NCBI RefSeq assembly: GCF_013359945.1
Contig: NZ_JABWCS010000221.1
Coordinates: forward strand, 1 to 64,000
Length of the DNA: 64,000 nt
Source: Paenibacillus agri
GTDB taxonomy: Bacteria > Bacillota > Bacilli > Paenibacillales > Paenibacillaceae
Direction of reading: 5' to 3'
Part shown: piece after piece, positions 1 through 7,179 of the stretch
Numbering within the stretch: the stretch's first letter is position 1
How the letters are laid out: every line of letters begins with the position of its first letter
Notes under the pieces: model-generated
The model's database searches: none
What the model saw: the letters and a program-made list of their open reading frames with translations, nothing else
What the model was told of the DNA's origin: nothing
Program-made: the position numbers and the translations under genes

Positions 1-111
1 CCCGTAACCCGGTAACCCCGTAACCCCGTAACCCGGTAACCCCGTAACCCCGTAACCCCGTAACCCCGTAACCCCGTAACCCCGTAACCCCGTAACCCCG
101 TAACCCCGTAA
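1..111. repeat. 8-bp tandem array CCCCGTAA (G4-prone on the minus strand)
   Basis: Thirteen complete 8-bp units fill positions 8-111 after a truncated first unit. Most read CCCCGTAA; those at 8-15 and 32-39 read CCCGGTAA. The minus strand is therefore (TTACGGGG)n, with runs of four G separated by four bases. The array continues off the left edge, so its full length is unknown. No coding function is apparent. Confidence 0.95.
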
Positions 112-160
112 CCCACCAACCCTGTCCCCGTCTTCGTAACCATGAGAAATAGCTATACCT

Positions 161-360
161 CATCAATTAAGAGCATTTTTGTACCTTAATTTCCTTAAAA
201 ACAGGCAAATGAAGGAAATAAGAGCAATATTGTACCTTATTTTTGGAAAAGTGCCCTGAAAAGCCGATTTTGAGAGATTTAACATACAAAAATGCACTTA
301 ATTCCCATTCGCCGTTGATTGCAGAGTATTTAAGGTACAAAAATGCACTTAATTACACTT
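161..360 (+). repeat. Dispersed ~190-bp intergenic element, copy A1
   Basis: Four ~20-bp units lie in the order forward, forward, reverse, reverse. Two read GCATTTTTGTACCTTAA or GCAATATTGTACCTTA (near 171 and 222), and two are inverted, reading TTAAGGTACAAAAATGC or close variants (near 278 and 329). The outer pair is fully complementary over 17 bases, so the element could fold into a large hairpin or cruciform. Related copies in the same orientation lie at about 20501, 28505 and 41698. No ORF is present. Confidence 0.85.
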
Positions 361-500
361 CGAAAACCCACCATTCTCCAAAATATCATCCTAATTGCAT
401 AAAACTCTCATTTTAGGCTTTGCTTTTAATATGTTCTTTAAGTTAAGGCATCATAGTGAGGGGTTAATCGTTGTTTTTACGACTTATTTTATAATAACGG

Positions 501-529
501 TTTACAAATCGTAATTATTACGATATTAT
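501..529 (+). promoter_or_regulatory. SigmaA promoter of the znu operon
   Basis: The -35 TTTACA (501-506) and -10 TATTAT (524-529) are separated by exactly 17 bp. The spacer is filled by a perfect Zur-type palindrome, so the repressor would occlude RNA polymerase. The predicted transcript starts near 536 and would carry a leader of about 380 nt before znuC. Confidence 0.75.
509..523. promoter_or_regulatory. Zur box 1 (perfect 7-1-7 palindrome)
   Basis: TCGTAATTATTACGA is a perfect palindrome and matches the Bacillus Zur consensus as I know it (TCGTAATnATTACGA). It sits in the -35/-10 spacer of a promoter that precedes zinc-uptake genes and a zinc-independent S14 gene, exactly the regulon expected for Zur. 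Confidence 0.88.
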
Positions 530-541
530 CGTAAAAGTTAA

Positions 542-556
542 ACGTAATAATTACGA
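542..556. promoter_or_regulatory. Zur box 2
   Basis: ACGTAATAATTACGA differs from a perfect Zur palindrome only at the first base. It lies about 33 bp (three helical turns) downstream of box 1 and just past the predicted transcription start, which would suit cooperative binding of two Zur dimers. Confidence 0.8.
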
Positions 557-573
557 TTATGTCGGTACAATTG

Positions 574-858
574 GTATTCAATTCGTTATTCAATTCGTTA
601 TTCAATTCGTCAGTTCGATTCGTCAGTTCGATTCGTAGTTCGATTCGTAGTTCGATTCGTAGTTCGATTCGTCAGTTCGATTCGTCAGTTCGATTCGTCA
701 GTTCGATTCGTCAGTTCGATTCGTCAGTTCAATTCGTCAGTTCGATTCGTCAGTTCGATTCGTAGTTCGATTCGTCAGTTCGATTCGTCAGTTCGATTCG
801 TCAGTTCGTTCGTTAGTTCGATTCGTTAGTTTGATTCGTCAGTTCGATTACGTTAGTC
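574..858. repeat. 12/13-bp minisatellite in the znu leader
   Basis: About 22 units of CAGTTCGATTCGT, with 12-bp variants lacking the C and early TATTCAATTCGT variants, run without interruption between the Zur-controlled promoter and znuC. The array would be transcribed as 5' UTR. A 68-codon reading frame through it has no ribosome binding site and consists only of repeat translation, so I do not call it a gene. Confidence 0.92.
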
Positions 859-919
859 CAATATGTCGGCTGCATTTTATTGATTCAGAAAAGCAATTCA
901 GAGGGGAAGTTGCACTACC

Positions 920-1627
920 ATGATTTTGTCATCTATGCAGAATGTTGTGTTCGGCTATGGGAATGAGCCTGTGATCGACCATATTTCGCTAGACATTCAT
1001 AGCGGAGAGTTCATTGGGATTACCGGGCCGAATGGTGCGGCCAAGACGACGCTGCTTAAACTAATGCTCGGTCTGCTCCGTCCCTGGAGCGGTACGGTGA
1101 CGCTGAATAAAGAATGGGCCGGGAACAGGGGCTTGCGTATCGGCTATGTTCCCCAGCAGGTAGCCTCCTTTAATGCCGGGTTTCCGAGCAAGGTGATCGA
1201 ACTGGTCCGTTCGGGCTGCTACCAACGATTGGGCCTGTTCCGGCGATTCACTGCTGAGCAGGAAGACATTGTGAAGCGCAGTCTGGAACAGGTGGACATG
1301 TGGGAGTATCGGAACCGCCGGATCGGCGAGCTGTCCGGAGGGCAGAAGCAGCGAATCTGCATCGCCCGCGCACTGGCCCAGGAACCACAGGTTCTGGTAC
1401 TTGATGAACCGGCTACCGGTATGGATTTGGAGAGCCGCATAGGTCTGTACCGGCTCATGCGCCATTATGTCAGCAAGCATGGACGGACGGTGATCATGGT
1501 TACGCACGGTCTGGAAGAGACGAGCCCCTACCTGGACACTGTCATCAGCTTGGAGCGAAAGGAGAATGAGGGCTGGAAATGCTTGGTTACGAATTCATGC
1601 AGCGCGCATTTTGGGCCGGAGGCCTGA
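920..1627 (+). CDS. znuC: Zinc ABC transporter, ATP-binding protein (ZnuC/AdcC type)
   Basis: ATPase subunit that energises high-affinity Zn(II) uptake at the membrane. Of 235 residues, the Walker A motif GPNGAAKT is at 36-43, the ABC signature LSGGQ at 138-142, Walker B VLVLDEP at 158-164 and the switch histidine at 196. Walker A has Ala where the usual glycine precedes Lys; I recall the same in AdcC-type zinc ATPases, so it is probably a family trait. The start follows GAGGGG at 901-906; a second in-frame ATG lies at 935. The 3' end overlaps znuB by 49 bp, implying translational coupling. Control by Zur is inferred from the two upstream boxes. Confidence 0.9.
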   Translation: MILSSMQNVVFGYGNEPVIDHISLDIHSGEFIGITGPNGAAKTTLLKLMLGLLRPWSGTVTLNKEWAGNRGLRIGYVPQQVASFNAGFPSKVIELVRSGCYQRLGLFRRFTAEQEDIVKRSLEQVDMWEYRNRRIGELSGGQKQRICIARALAQEPQVLVLDEPATGMDLESRIGLYRLMRHYVSKHGRTVIMVTHGLEETSPYLDTVISLERKENEGWKCLVTNSCSAHFGPEA

Positions 1628-2397
1628 TAGGCATCATCGGTCCGCTGCTCGGTGTTTACCTGATGCTCCGTCGTCAGGTGCTGATGGCGGACACGCTATC
1701 ACATGTCTCCCTGGCGGGGGTTGCGCTGGGCTCAGTGTTACACCTTAATCCGGCACTTAGCGGCTTTGCCGTGGCCGTCATTGGCGGCCTTGTCATTGAG
1801 CAGCTCCGCCGCTCATACCGTACATACAGCGAGCTTCCGGTGGCCATTATTATGACCTCAGGTCTGGCGCTGGCAGTTGTACTAATGAGTCTGAAGCAGA
1901 ATTTGAGCAAGAGCTTCAGCTCTTATCTATTCGGGTCCATTGTGGCCGTCAGTGACACTCAGCTGCGGATTATTGCGGTGGTGGCGGCTGTGGGTCTTGT
2001 ATTCTTCATCGTGCTGCGCAGGCCGCTCTATAACCTGACCTTTGATGAGGAGACAGCGGCCATTGGCGGTGTGCATGTTGGTTTGTTATCCTTCTCTTTC
2101 GCTGTACTGACTGGAATGACGGTTGCTGCAGCGATGCCGGTGGTTGGCGTTCTGCTGGTCTCTGCATTGATCGTGCTTCCAGCTTCCATTGCGCTCAGAA
2201 TTGCCTCCGGTTTCACTGCTGCGGTTCTAATTGCGATCGGCACGGGTCTGACCGGTGTTTTCAGCGGTTTGACGGCTTCCTATTATATCAACACTCCGCC
2301 CGGCGGCACGATTGCACTGATCTTGCTGGTCTTCCTTCTAATGGCGATTGCTATACAGAAGCTGATCCGGCGCCGGAATCGAAAGAAGCATTCATAG
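1579..2397 (+). CDS. znuB: Zinc ABC transporter, permease (ABC-3 family)
   Basis: Membrane subunit of the Zn(II) importer, 272 residues, with about eight hydrophobic segments from beginning to end and the conserved early motif RRQVLMADTLSHVSLAGVAL (31-50) typical of ZnuB, AdcB and MntB permeases. The C-terminus is basic (RRRNRKKHS), as expected for a cytoplasmic tail. The gene starts inside znuC and ends in a TAG that belongs to a heptanucleotide repeat. It would pair with ZnuC as a homodimeric pore and receive zinc from ZnuA. Confidence 0.9.
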   Translation: MLGYEFMQRAFWAGGLIGIIGPLLGVYLMLRRQVLMADTLSHVSLAGVALGSVLHLNPALSGFAVAVIGGLVIEQLRRSYRTYSELPVAIIMTSGLALAVVLMSLKQNLSKSFSSYLFGSIVAVSDTQLRIIAVVAAVGLVFFIVLRRPLYNLTFDEETAAIGGVHVGLLSFSFAVLTGMTVAAAMPVVGVLLVSALIVLPASIALRIASGFTAAVLIAIGTGLTGVFSGLTASYYINTPPGGTIALILLVFLLMAIAIQKLIRRRNRKKHS

Positions 2398-2432
2398 TTC
2401 ATAGTTCATAGTTCAGAGTTCAGAGTTCATAA
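2391..2432. repeat. Heptanucleotide repeat at the znuB stop codon
   Basis: Six 7-bp units (TTCATAG three times, TTCAGAG twice, TTCATAA once) begin in the last codons of znuB, include its stop at 2395-2397 and run into the znuB-znuA spacer. Copy-number change would alter the 78-bp spacer without touching either protein. Confidence 0.85.
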
Positions 2433-2474
2433 ATCATAACAATCTTTGTTCAAGAAAAGGAGTCCACGTTCATT

Positions 2475-3509
2475 ATGAAATTTAGTATCCGTCATCTAGC
2501 TGTTCTGTCTCTGTCCTCTCTGTTGATTGCTGCGGGCTGCGGCAATAACAATGCTTCTAACAATACAGGGTCTTCTGCTAATGCATCTGCCACGGCTACA
2601 GCTGAAGCGCCTACTGCGCCTGCATCCCATAAGCTGAACATTAAAGTCAGCTTCTATCCGATGTATGAGTTCACGAAAAATATTACAGGTGATCTCGCCG
2701 ATGTAGAAGCCCTCATCCCGCCGGGTATTGAGCCGCATGACTGGGAGCCAACGGCACAGGATATGGCCCAAATCACAAAGGCCGATGTGTTGGTCTATAA
2801 CGGTGCGGGCATGGAGAACTGGGTGGATCAGGTGCTGGACAGTGCTTCTGGCAGCAAGCTAGTAGCCGTCGAGGCCAGCAAGGGGCTTGATATTATGGAG
2901 GGGGCAGCAGAGGAAGAAGATGAGCATGAACATTCCCATGAGCATGCCAATAAAGAAGGAGAAGATCATCATCATGATCATGGCGGGCTAGATCCTCACG
3001 TTTGGCTGGACCCAGCTTTGGCGGTCAAAGAAGTGCGGAACATTGAAGCCGCGCTGGCAGCTGCTGCCCCGGAGCACGCGGAAGCTTTTAAAGCCAATGC
3101 CGATGTCTACATCTCTAAGCTGGAAGCCTTGGACCAGGAATTCCGGGAAGCTACCAAAGAGGTCAAGCGCAAGGACTTCATCACCCAGCATGCGGCCTTT
3201 GGTTATCTTGCTAAGGAATACGGCCTAACCCAGGTGCCGATTGCCGGACTGTCCCCTGAAGAAGAGCCTTCTGCGGCAAAAATGGCCGAGATCGTGGAAT
3301 TTGCCAAAACGCATAACGTGAAGACGATCTTTTTTGAAACCTTAGTGTCCTCTAGTGTAGCAGATACCATTGCTAAAGAAATTGGAGCCAAAACTGCGGT
3401 GCTCAATCCGATTGAAGGTCTCACTGAAGAGGACCGCAGCCATAATCTCGATTATCTGGGCATCATGCGCCAGAACCTGGAAGCGCTGAAAATAGCGCTG
3501 AACGAATAA
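2475..3509 (+). CDS. znuA: Zinc-binding lipoprotein of the ABC importer
   Basis: Extracellular Zn(II) capture protein of 344 residues. A type II signal peptide ends in IAAGC with the lipidated cysteine at 22, followed by a low-complexity Asn/Ser/Ala/Thr tether. The cluster A-I metal-binding fold is indicated by EPHDW (His88), DPHVWLDP (His175), TQHAAFGYL and a C-terminal acidic segment. A His/Asp/Glu-rich loop at about 149-169, with many HEH and HHH repeats, is typical of zinc rather than manganese binding proteins. AAGGAG lies 13 bases before the ATG. It supplies ZnuB and precedes rpsN by 35 bp. Confidence 0.93.
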   Translation: MKFSIRHLAVLSLSSLLIAAGCGNNNASNNTGSSANASATATAEAPTAPASHKLNIKVSFYPMYEFTKNITGDLADVEALIPPGIEPHDWEPTAQDMAQITKADVLVYNGAGMENWVDQVLDSASGSKLVAVEASKGLDIMEGAAEEEDEHEHSHEHANKEGEDHHHDHGGLDPHVWLDPALAVKEVRNIEAALAAAAPEHAEAFKANADVYISKLEALDQEFREATKEVKRKDFITQHAAFGYLAKEYGLTQVPIAGLSPEEEPSAAKMAEIVEFAKTHNVKTIFFETLVSSSVADTIAKEIGAKTAVLNPIEGLTEEDRSHNLDYLGIMRQNLEALKIALNE

Positions 3510-3544
3510 GGAAGATAAACAACTATTGAAAGGGTGAACGATAC

Positions 3545-3814
3545 ATGGCGAAAAAATCGAAAGTAGTTAAAGAGTTGAAACGACAGGAAATCGTGGCTAA
3601 ATACGCGGAGAAACGAAGAGAGCTGAAGGCTAAAGGTGATTATCTGGGCCTGCAAAAGCTGCCGCGTGATTCCTCTGCCACCCGCCTCAAGAACAGATGT
3701 GAGGTCTCCGGCAGACCGCGTGGTTATTTGAGCAAATTCAAAGTCTCGCGGATTGTCTTCCGCGAACTGGCACTGAAGGGCCAAATCCCCGGCATAACCA
3801 AATCAAGTTGGTAA
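3545..3814 (+). CDS. rpsN: Ribosomal protein S14, zinc-independent paralogue
   Basis: Small-subunit S14 of 89 residues. It has one cysteine (NRCEVSGRPRG) and lacks the paired CxxC motifs of the zinc-binding form, so it is the C-minus type that replaces Zn-S14 during zinc starvation and frees zinc. The conserved C-terminal core (RPRGYLSKFKVSRIVFRELA ... GQIPGITKSSW) is intact. It sits 35 bp after znuA in the same orientation, which agrees with Zur control as for B. subtilis yhzA. An imperfect hairpin with a T-run follows and probably ends the operon. Confidence 0.93.
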   Translation: MAKKSKVVKELKRQEIVAKYAEKRRELKAKGDYLGLQKLPRDSSATRLKNRCEVSGRPRGYLSKFKVSRIVFRELALKGQIPGITKSSW

Positions 3815-3857
3815 CTAGTTGTTACCTCCGAAATTAAGGTATATTCTTATCAGAAAT

Positions 3858-3889
3858 GGCGGTTCCCTGAAAGGGGGATGCGCCTTTTT
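3858..3889 (+). terminator. Terminator of the znu-rpsN operon
   Basis: GGCG and CCC pair with GGG and CGCC around a short loop, followed by TTTTT. The stem has two internal mismatches, so it may be of moderate strength. Confidence 0.6.
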
Positions 3890-3965
3890 GCTATGGTTTG
3901 AAGGAAGTGTGAATTATATAATAGAAGAAATATGATTGCATGTCATATTCAAAAGGCGTTCAAGT

Positions 3966-4395
3966 TTGAGCTATACCGATACGTTCATCTGTGTTGCCGA
4001 AGATTGTCCAGTGGAGACCGGCATTCCTCCCGTATCTTCCCGTCTGCTGCCGTCAGCGCATGTAATCCAGTACGAGCTTCTCTCCAGTGAGCCCTATGCC
4101 TATACTCATGAGGAGCTGCTTTATGAGGTTCACGTACGTCACGAACAGGTTCCTTTGGAAGATCGCACAGATCGTCGTGAAGAGATTTGGAAGGAGCTGT
4201 TTTCAAAAAAAACACCCATGCCTGCGAGCCTCCATGCTTCCTAAGAAATATGGCTGGGGCGTCCATTTCAATAGCGCGGGCAAAATCGCAATCTACGGCA
4301 AGGAATCTCCTGAATACGACGATTTCATCTCCGGCGGGCAGGATGTGAAGTTACTTCTAGCCATGCGCAGCAAACGTTCTTCGGTACGCACTTAA
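3966..4395 (+). pseudogene. DUF6157 family gene with a frameshift in an A8 run
   Basis: The protein resembles small DUF6157 proteins of unknown function (I recall motifs such as TFIEVAEDCPV, FSKGQPCLRAS, KKYGWGIH). The first part (TTG start at 3966 after AAAAGG) reads SYTDTFICVAEDCPVETG to WKELFSKK and then leaves frame. The rest (HPCLRASMLPKKYGWG to AMRSKRSSVRT) continues in the next frame from 4213. The break coincides with eight A at 4205-4212; with seven A the whole gene reads through as about 143 residues. It could be a real one-base insertion, a sequencing error, or a site rescued by slippage. An in-frame upstream ATG at 3936 has no clear ribosome binding site. Confidence 0.75.
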
Positions 4396-4538
4396 AATGA
4401 AGCTAAGCACGAACTTATGAACGAACATGAACACGAAGCTCGCTCCCGTGCCAGCTTGCGCGCGCCCGGCGTAGCCAAGGCCGCGGAGCTGTCACACGCG
4501 CTCACAGCTGCGGGCGAAACAAACATAGCCAAGAAAAA

Positions 4539-4590
4539 ACAGGGCAGTCGCCGGCCACTACATAGCGGTCAGATCCTGCCCTGTTTTCTG
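4539..4590. terminator. Bidirectional terminator between DUF6157 gene and MBL gene
   Basis: ACAGGGCAG (4539-4547) pairs with CTGCCCTGT (4576-4584), with TTTT on the plus side and an A-run on the left that serves the minus strand. It separates the converging genes. The small ORF spanning it has no ribosome binding site. Confidence 0.8.
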
Positions 4591-4598
4591 TCATTCAA

Positions 4599-5402
4599 CT
4601 AAACGTACTTCCCTTGCCCTGGCACGGCCAATTCCTTGAAGTAACGGCACAAGTGCGCTATCTGCTGAGAGAGTTCTATGCCATGCATAGGAGCTCCATG
4701 TCCGCTCAGCACGATCTGCGGGTCCAGCAGACCCAGTTGACGGACCGACTTCTCGGCGTCTTCCCAGTCTGTAGTGAAATAAGCAGGAGGGCCATGGACC
4801 TCCTGATCCTGCTTGATCACGTGAAACGCAGACTCTTGCTTAACAGTCAGAAAAGCATCTCCGGCGATCAGGACCTTGTCGTTGTCACGGAACAGGGAGA
4901 TATGTCCCGGACTATGGCCGGGACTGTGTACCCATCTCCATTCGCTGGTACCGGGAATGCTGCCATCCGCCGGCAATGGAACCACACGGGTTCCAAGGTC
5001 AATGCCGCGGTAAGGATACAGCGGTGCAGCCATGGACATGAGGCCACCTCCAACGGCGGGATCGGCAGGGGGATAGTCCTCTTTTCCCGTCAGATAAGGA
5101 AGCTCCAGCGGGTGTGCATAGACCGGAACATCCCATACTTCGAGGAGTTCCTTGAGGCCCCCTACATGATCGAAATGCCCGTGCGTCAAAATAATGGCGC
5201 GCGGGGGCTTGCCGAAGCGTTCCATGGCGGTATTGTGAACACTCCCGGCATACATACCAAGGCCTGTATCCACCAGTATCCAGTCCGATGGGTTAAGCTC
5301 TATAAAAGCAACATTCACAAACAATGTACGGAGTCCAATAACCCGGGGAGCTACTTCCCAAAGCTCCGTGTGCCCGGAAGCCAGCATACCGCTAAAGTTC
5401 AT
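4599..5402 (-). CDS. Metallo-beta-lactamase-fold hydrolase (glyoxalase II-like)
   Basis: Cytoplasmic hydrolase of 267 residues with the MBL metal motif THGHFDH, a second site in HSPGHSPGH, the bridging Asp in AGDAF and a C-terminal SGHG. These are all ligands of a dinuclear metal centre. Substrate is not readable; relatives include hydroxyacylglutathione hydrolases, lactonases and thioesterases. The start at 5402 is chosen because AGGAGG lies six bases upstream (5409-5414 on the plus strand); an upstream in-frame ATG at 5492 would add 30 weakly conserved residues and overlap the neighbouring terminator. Confidence 0.85.
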   Translation of the reverse strand: MNFSGMLASGHTELWEVAPRVIGLRTLFVNVAFIELNPSDWILVDTGLGMYAGSVHNTAMERFGKPPRAIILTHGHFDHVGGLKELLEVWDVPVYAHPLELPYLTGKEDYPPADPAVGGGLMSMAAPLYPYRGIDLGTRVVPLPADGSIPGTSEWRWVHSPGHSPGHISLFRDNDKVLIAGDAFLTVKQESAFHVIKQDQEVHGPPAYFTTDWEDAEKSVRQLGLLDPQIVLSGHGAPMHGIELSQQIAHLCRYFKELAVPGQGKYV

Positions 5403-5490
5403 AGTGCGCCTCCTGATTCTTTTTTTCGAGTTAGAGCCGGTACTTTGCCTTAGCATTGCCCTAATGTATCCAAAATAAAGAGAGAACGGC

Positions 5491-5533
5491 AAAAAAACCT
5501 TTCATTGTTCATGCAGGGCATGACAAGAAAGGT
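5491..5533 (-). terminator. Terminator of the double-HTH gene
   Basis: Read on the minus strand, ACCTTTC...CATGC pairs with GCATG...GAAAGGT, followed by seven T. It lies just downstream of the minus-strand gene ending at 5576 and upstream of the MBL gene. Confidence 0.82.
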
Positions 5534-5575
5534 CCTGAGTTATTGGTTGTGTCCTTGCCTATGTAAACGGGTTGC

Positions 5576-6160
5576 TTATTCCGGTTCACAATCGGCGAAT
5601 AAAATATTCCGGGGAATCCGGAAGAACGCTTCCGCCTTCTCCTGCAGGGCCGGGCTAGGCAGATGACTGAAATGCAGCCATTTGCGGAACGTGCCGGGAT
5701 GGACACCGATCCAGATGCTGACGTCTGTGACGGAAAGATCATAGACCATGCAAAGTCCGGTCAGAATCGTGTTGCTGGAAGGGGAATGGGACGACGTTCG
5801 TTTCATGTACCGGGAAGGTGTTGGCTGGCATAGAATCGGACTTTGCCGCAGCAGAGCTTCGTTGAACAGGACATGGGGCGGATACCCTAGAAAACGGCAG
5901 ACCTTCTCTAAGTTTTTGCGGGAAGGAATACGGCCTTCGTATACCCAAGCGCTAACGCTGCGCGAAGAAACGGGAAGCTCTTCCGCTAGACGTGACAGCT
6001 TGATGTCTTTAGCCATCAGGATGGCGAGCAGGACCCGGTTGCGGATCTGGCTGCGCTGAGGACGACGGAATCTTTTCACCCGAACGCCTTGTCCAAGATA
6101 TTTGCGGTTGATCAGAGACCACGCCTGGATATTATGAGAGTCTGGTTGATTATTAGGCAT
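5576..6160 (-). CDS. Helix-turn-helix protein with two XRE-like units
   Basis: Putative DNA-binding regulator, 194 residues, basic N-terminus (VKRFRRPQRSQIRNRV). Two segments read like XRE helix-turn-helix units: about 45-100 (AKDIKLSRLAEELPVSSRSV, then RKNLEKVCRFLGYPPHVLF) and about 135-190 (LTGLCMVYDLSVTDVSIWIG, then EKAEAFFRIPRNILF). A Ser/Pro-rich linker joins them. I recognise no ligand domain and no target. The gene stands alone with its own terminator. Confidence 0.6.
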   Translation of the reverse strand: MPNNQPDSHNIQAWSLINRKYLGQGVRVKRFRRPQRSQIRNRVLLAILMAKDIKLSRLAEELPVSSRSVSAWVYEGRIPSRKNLEKVCRFLGYPPHVLFNEALLRQSPILCQPTPSRYMKRTSSHSPSSNTILTGLCMVYDLSVTDVSIWIGVHPGTFRKWLHFSHLPSPALQEKAEAFFRIPRNILFADCEPE

Positions 6161-6532
6161 ACTTCCTCCGATGTTTAAGTTAGCTCCGAAACGCTTGGAT
6201 TACATTGAAATATCACCGTGTCGGAGGCTATAAGAGTAGTAAAAAATGCATTGAATGGAATGACATACATTTAGCTGTTGAATAGGCCATGCATCGCAGT
6301 CCCGCCAAATAATTCCGCTTATGGAATGAACCATAGTGATTCAGCATCTGGAGAGCTTTTTAGCCTTCTATGACTTTAACATTTCAATAATGGTTTCGTC
6401 TAGATGAAATGAGGGCATGGAACTTTTTGACTTGATTCCTCTTATCATGACCTCTTTGCTTTCGGAACTACGGGTCTTATGATATATTTTTAATATTCAA
6501 CGAACAATTAATAGAGACAGGGAGCGAATAGC
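6161..6532. other. 372-bp intergenic region
   Basis: No gene or recognised RNA. A possible promoter for the Dabb gene is TTGCTT (6456-6461) with TATGAT (6478-6483) at 16-bp spacing. This is a weak match. Confidence 0.4.
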
Positions 6533-6820
6533 ATGATCAAGCATATTGTGTTTTTTAAATTGAAAGACCGGTCGGCAGAAAGTGTGGAGGCAACAGCTGT
6601 CGTATTACGGAATATGGAAGGAAAAATCCCACAGCTGCTTTCAATTGAGGTCGGCACCGATATCATTCATTCCGAACGCTCCTTTGATCTGGCGCTTGTA
6701 ACGACTGTGGCTTCTCTGGAGGATTTGCAAGCCTATCAAGTTCATCCGGCGCACAAAGAGGTTATTGCCCATATCAATGAGGTTAAAGAACTGTCCATAG
6801 CTGTAGATTACGAGCTGTAA
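6533..6820 (+). CDS. Dabb-domain (stress-responsive A/B barrel) protein
   Basis: Small cytoplasmic protein of 95 residues that matches the dimeric alpha/beta-barrel Dabb family. It has the typical opening MIKHIVFFKLK, a central IEVGTDI and the late motif VHPAHKEVIAHI. Members are often of unknown function; some act in small-molecule metabolism or stress. GGGAG lies 12 bases upstream of the ATG. It is probably the first gene of a short unit with the following 36-residue ORF. Confidence 0.82.
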   Translation: MIKHIVFFKLKDRSAESVEATAVVLRNMEGKIPQLLSIEVGTDIIHSERSFDLALVTTVASLEDLQAYQVHPAHKEVIAHINEVKELSIAVDYEL

Positions 6821-6877
6821 GATTAGCAGGTCTGTAAGTGTAACGTACACTACAATCTACCGGAAAGCGGTGAAGGC

Positions 6878-6988
6878 ATGCGTGAGCTGGAATATCCGAT
6901 GGAAGCGTTAACTTATTTGGTTGTATTTCTTGCGGCTTGCTTTATTATGTTCTTCTGGCTGAAACGCCGCGGCCGGCGGAGCAAGTAG
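6878..6988 (+). CDS. Single-pass membrane microprotein, 36 aa
   Basis: An ORF of 36 codons encodes a short acidic start (MRELEYPMEA), one hydrophobic stretch of about 18 residues (LTYLVVFLAACFIMFFWL) and a strongly basic tail (KRRGRRSK). This fits an N-out/C-in single-spanning protein. GGAAAG lies about ten bases before the ATG, and an intrinsic terminator follows 25 bp after the stop. I do not recognise a family. Confidence 0.55.
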   Translation: MRELEYPMEALTYLVVFLAACFIMFFWLKRRGRRSK

Positions 6989-7012
6989 AATACTTGGGGC
7001 GTAAGATCTCTG

Positions 7013-7040
7013 GAAAGACTCCGAAAGGAGTTTTTCTTTT
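7013..7040 (+). terminator. Terminator after the microprotein
   Basis: GAAAGACTCC pairs with GGAGTTTTTC around GAAA, followed by TTTT. Confidence 0.82.
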
Positions 7041-7066
7041 AAAATGAATCAATTTCATCATGCGGA

Positions 7067-7153
7067 TTTATATGTTCTACGCTATACATCATCCTTATAT
7101 TTCTAGCTGAACGGATACCGTCCCTTAGAGGACGGCAAAGCCGTTTCTACTTG
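7067..7153 (+). repeat. Dispersed ~85-bp hairpin element, copy B1
   Basis: An AT-rich left part (TATATGTTCTACGCTATACA) is followed by a hairpin in which ACGGATACCGTCC pairs with GGACGGCAAAGCCGT, and the element ends in TTTCTACTTG. It ends about 15 bp before the ribosome binding site of the YutE-like gene. Related copies lie at 12480 (same orientation) and 34134 (opposite). Confidence 0.85.
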
Positions 7154-7179
7154 ACTATAACCGATATGGAGGGCTTGCT

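Noticed and set aside
559..765. 68-codon ORF rich in Ser/Arg/Phe next to Zur box 2
   Set aside because: It is only a translation of the 12/13-bp minisatellite, has no ribosome binding site and starts inside the predicted mRNA leader.
1..860. Possible CRISPR array
   Set aside because: The tandem units are adjacent or nearly identical with no unique spacers, and no cas genes are present in the window.
920..1627. Defective ATPase because Walker A has Ala for Gly
   Set aside because: I recall the same GAAKT variant in AdcC-type zinc transporter ATPases, and all other motifs are intact.
4417..4602. 61-codon ORF MNEHEHEARS...
   Set aside because: It spans the terminator hairpin at 4539-4590 and has no ribosome binding site.
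4614..5453. 279-codon plus-strand ORF opposite the MBL gene
   Set aside because: The minus strand carries all MBL metal motifs and a strong ribosome binding site; the plus frame is a shadow.
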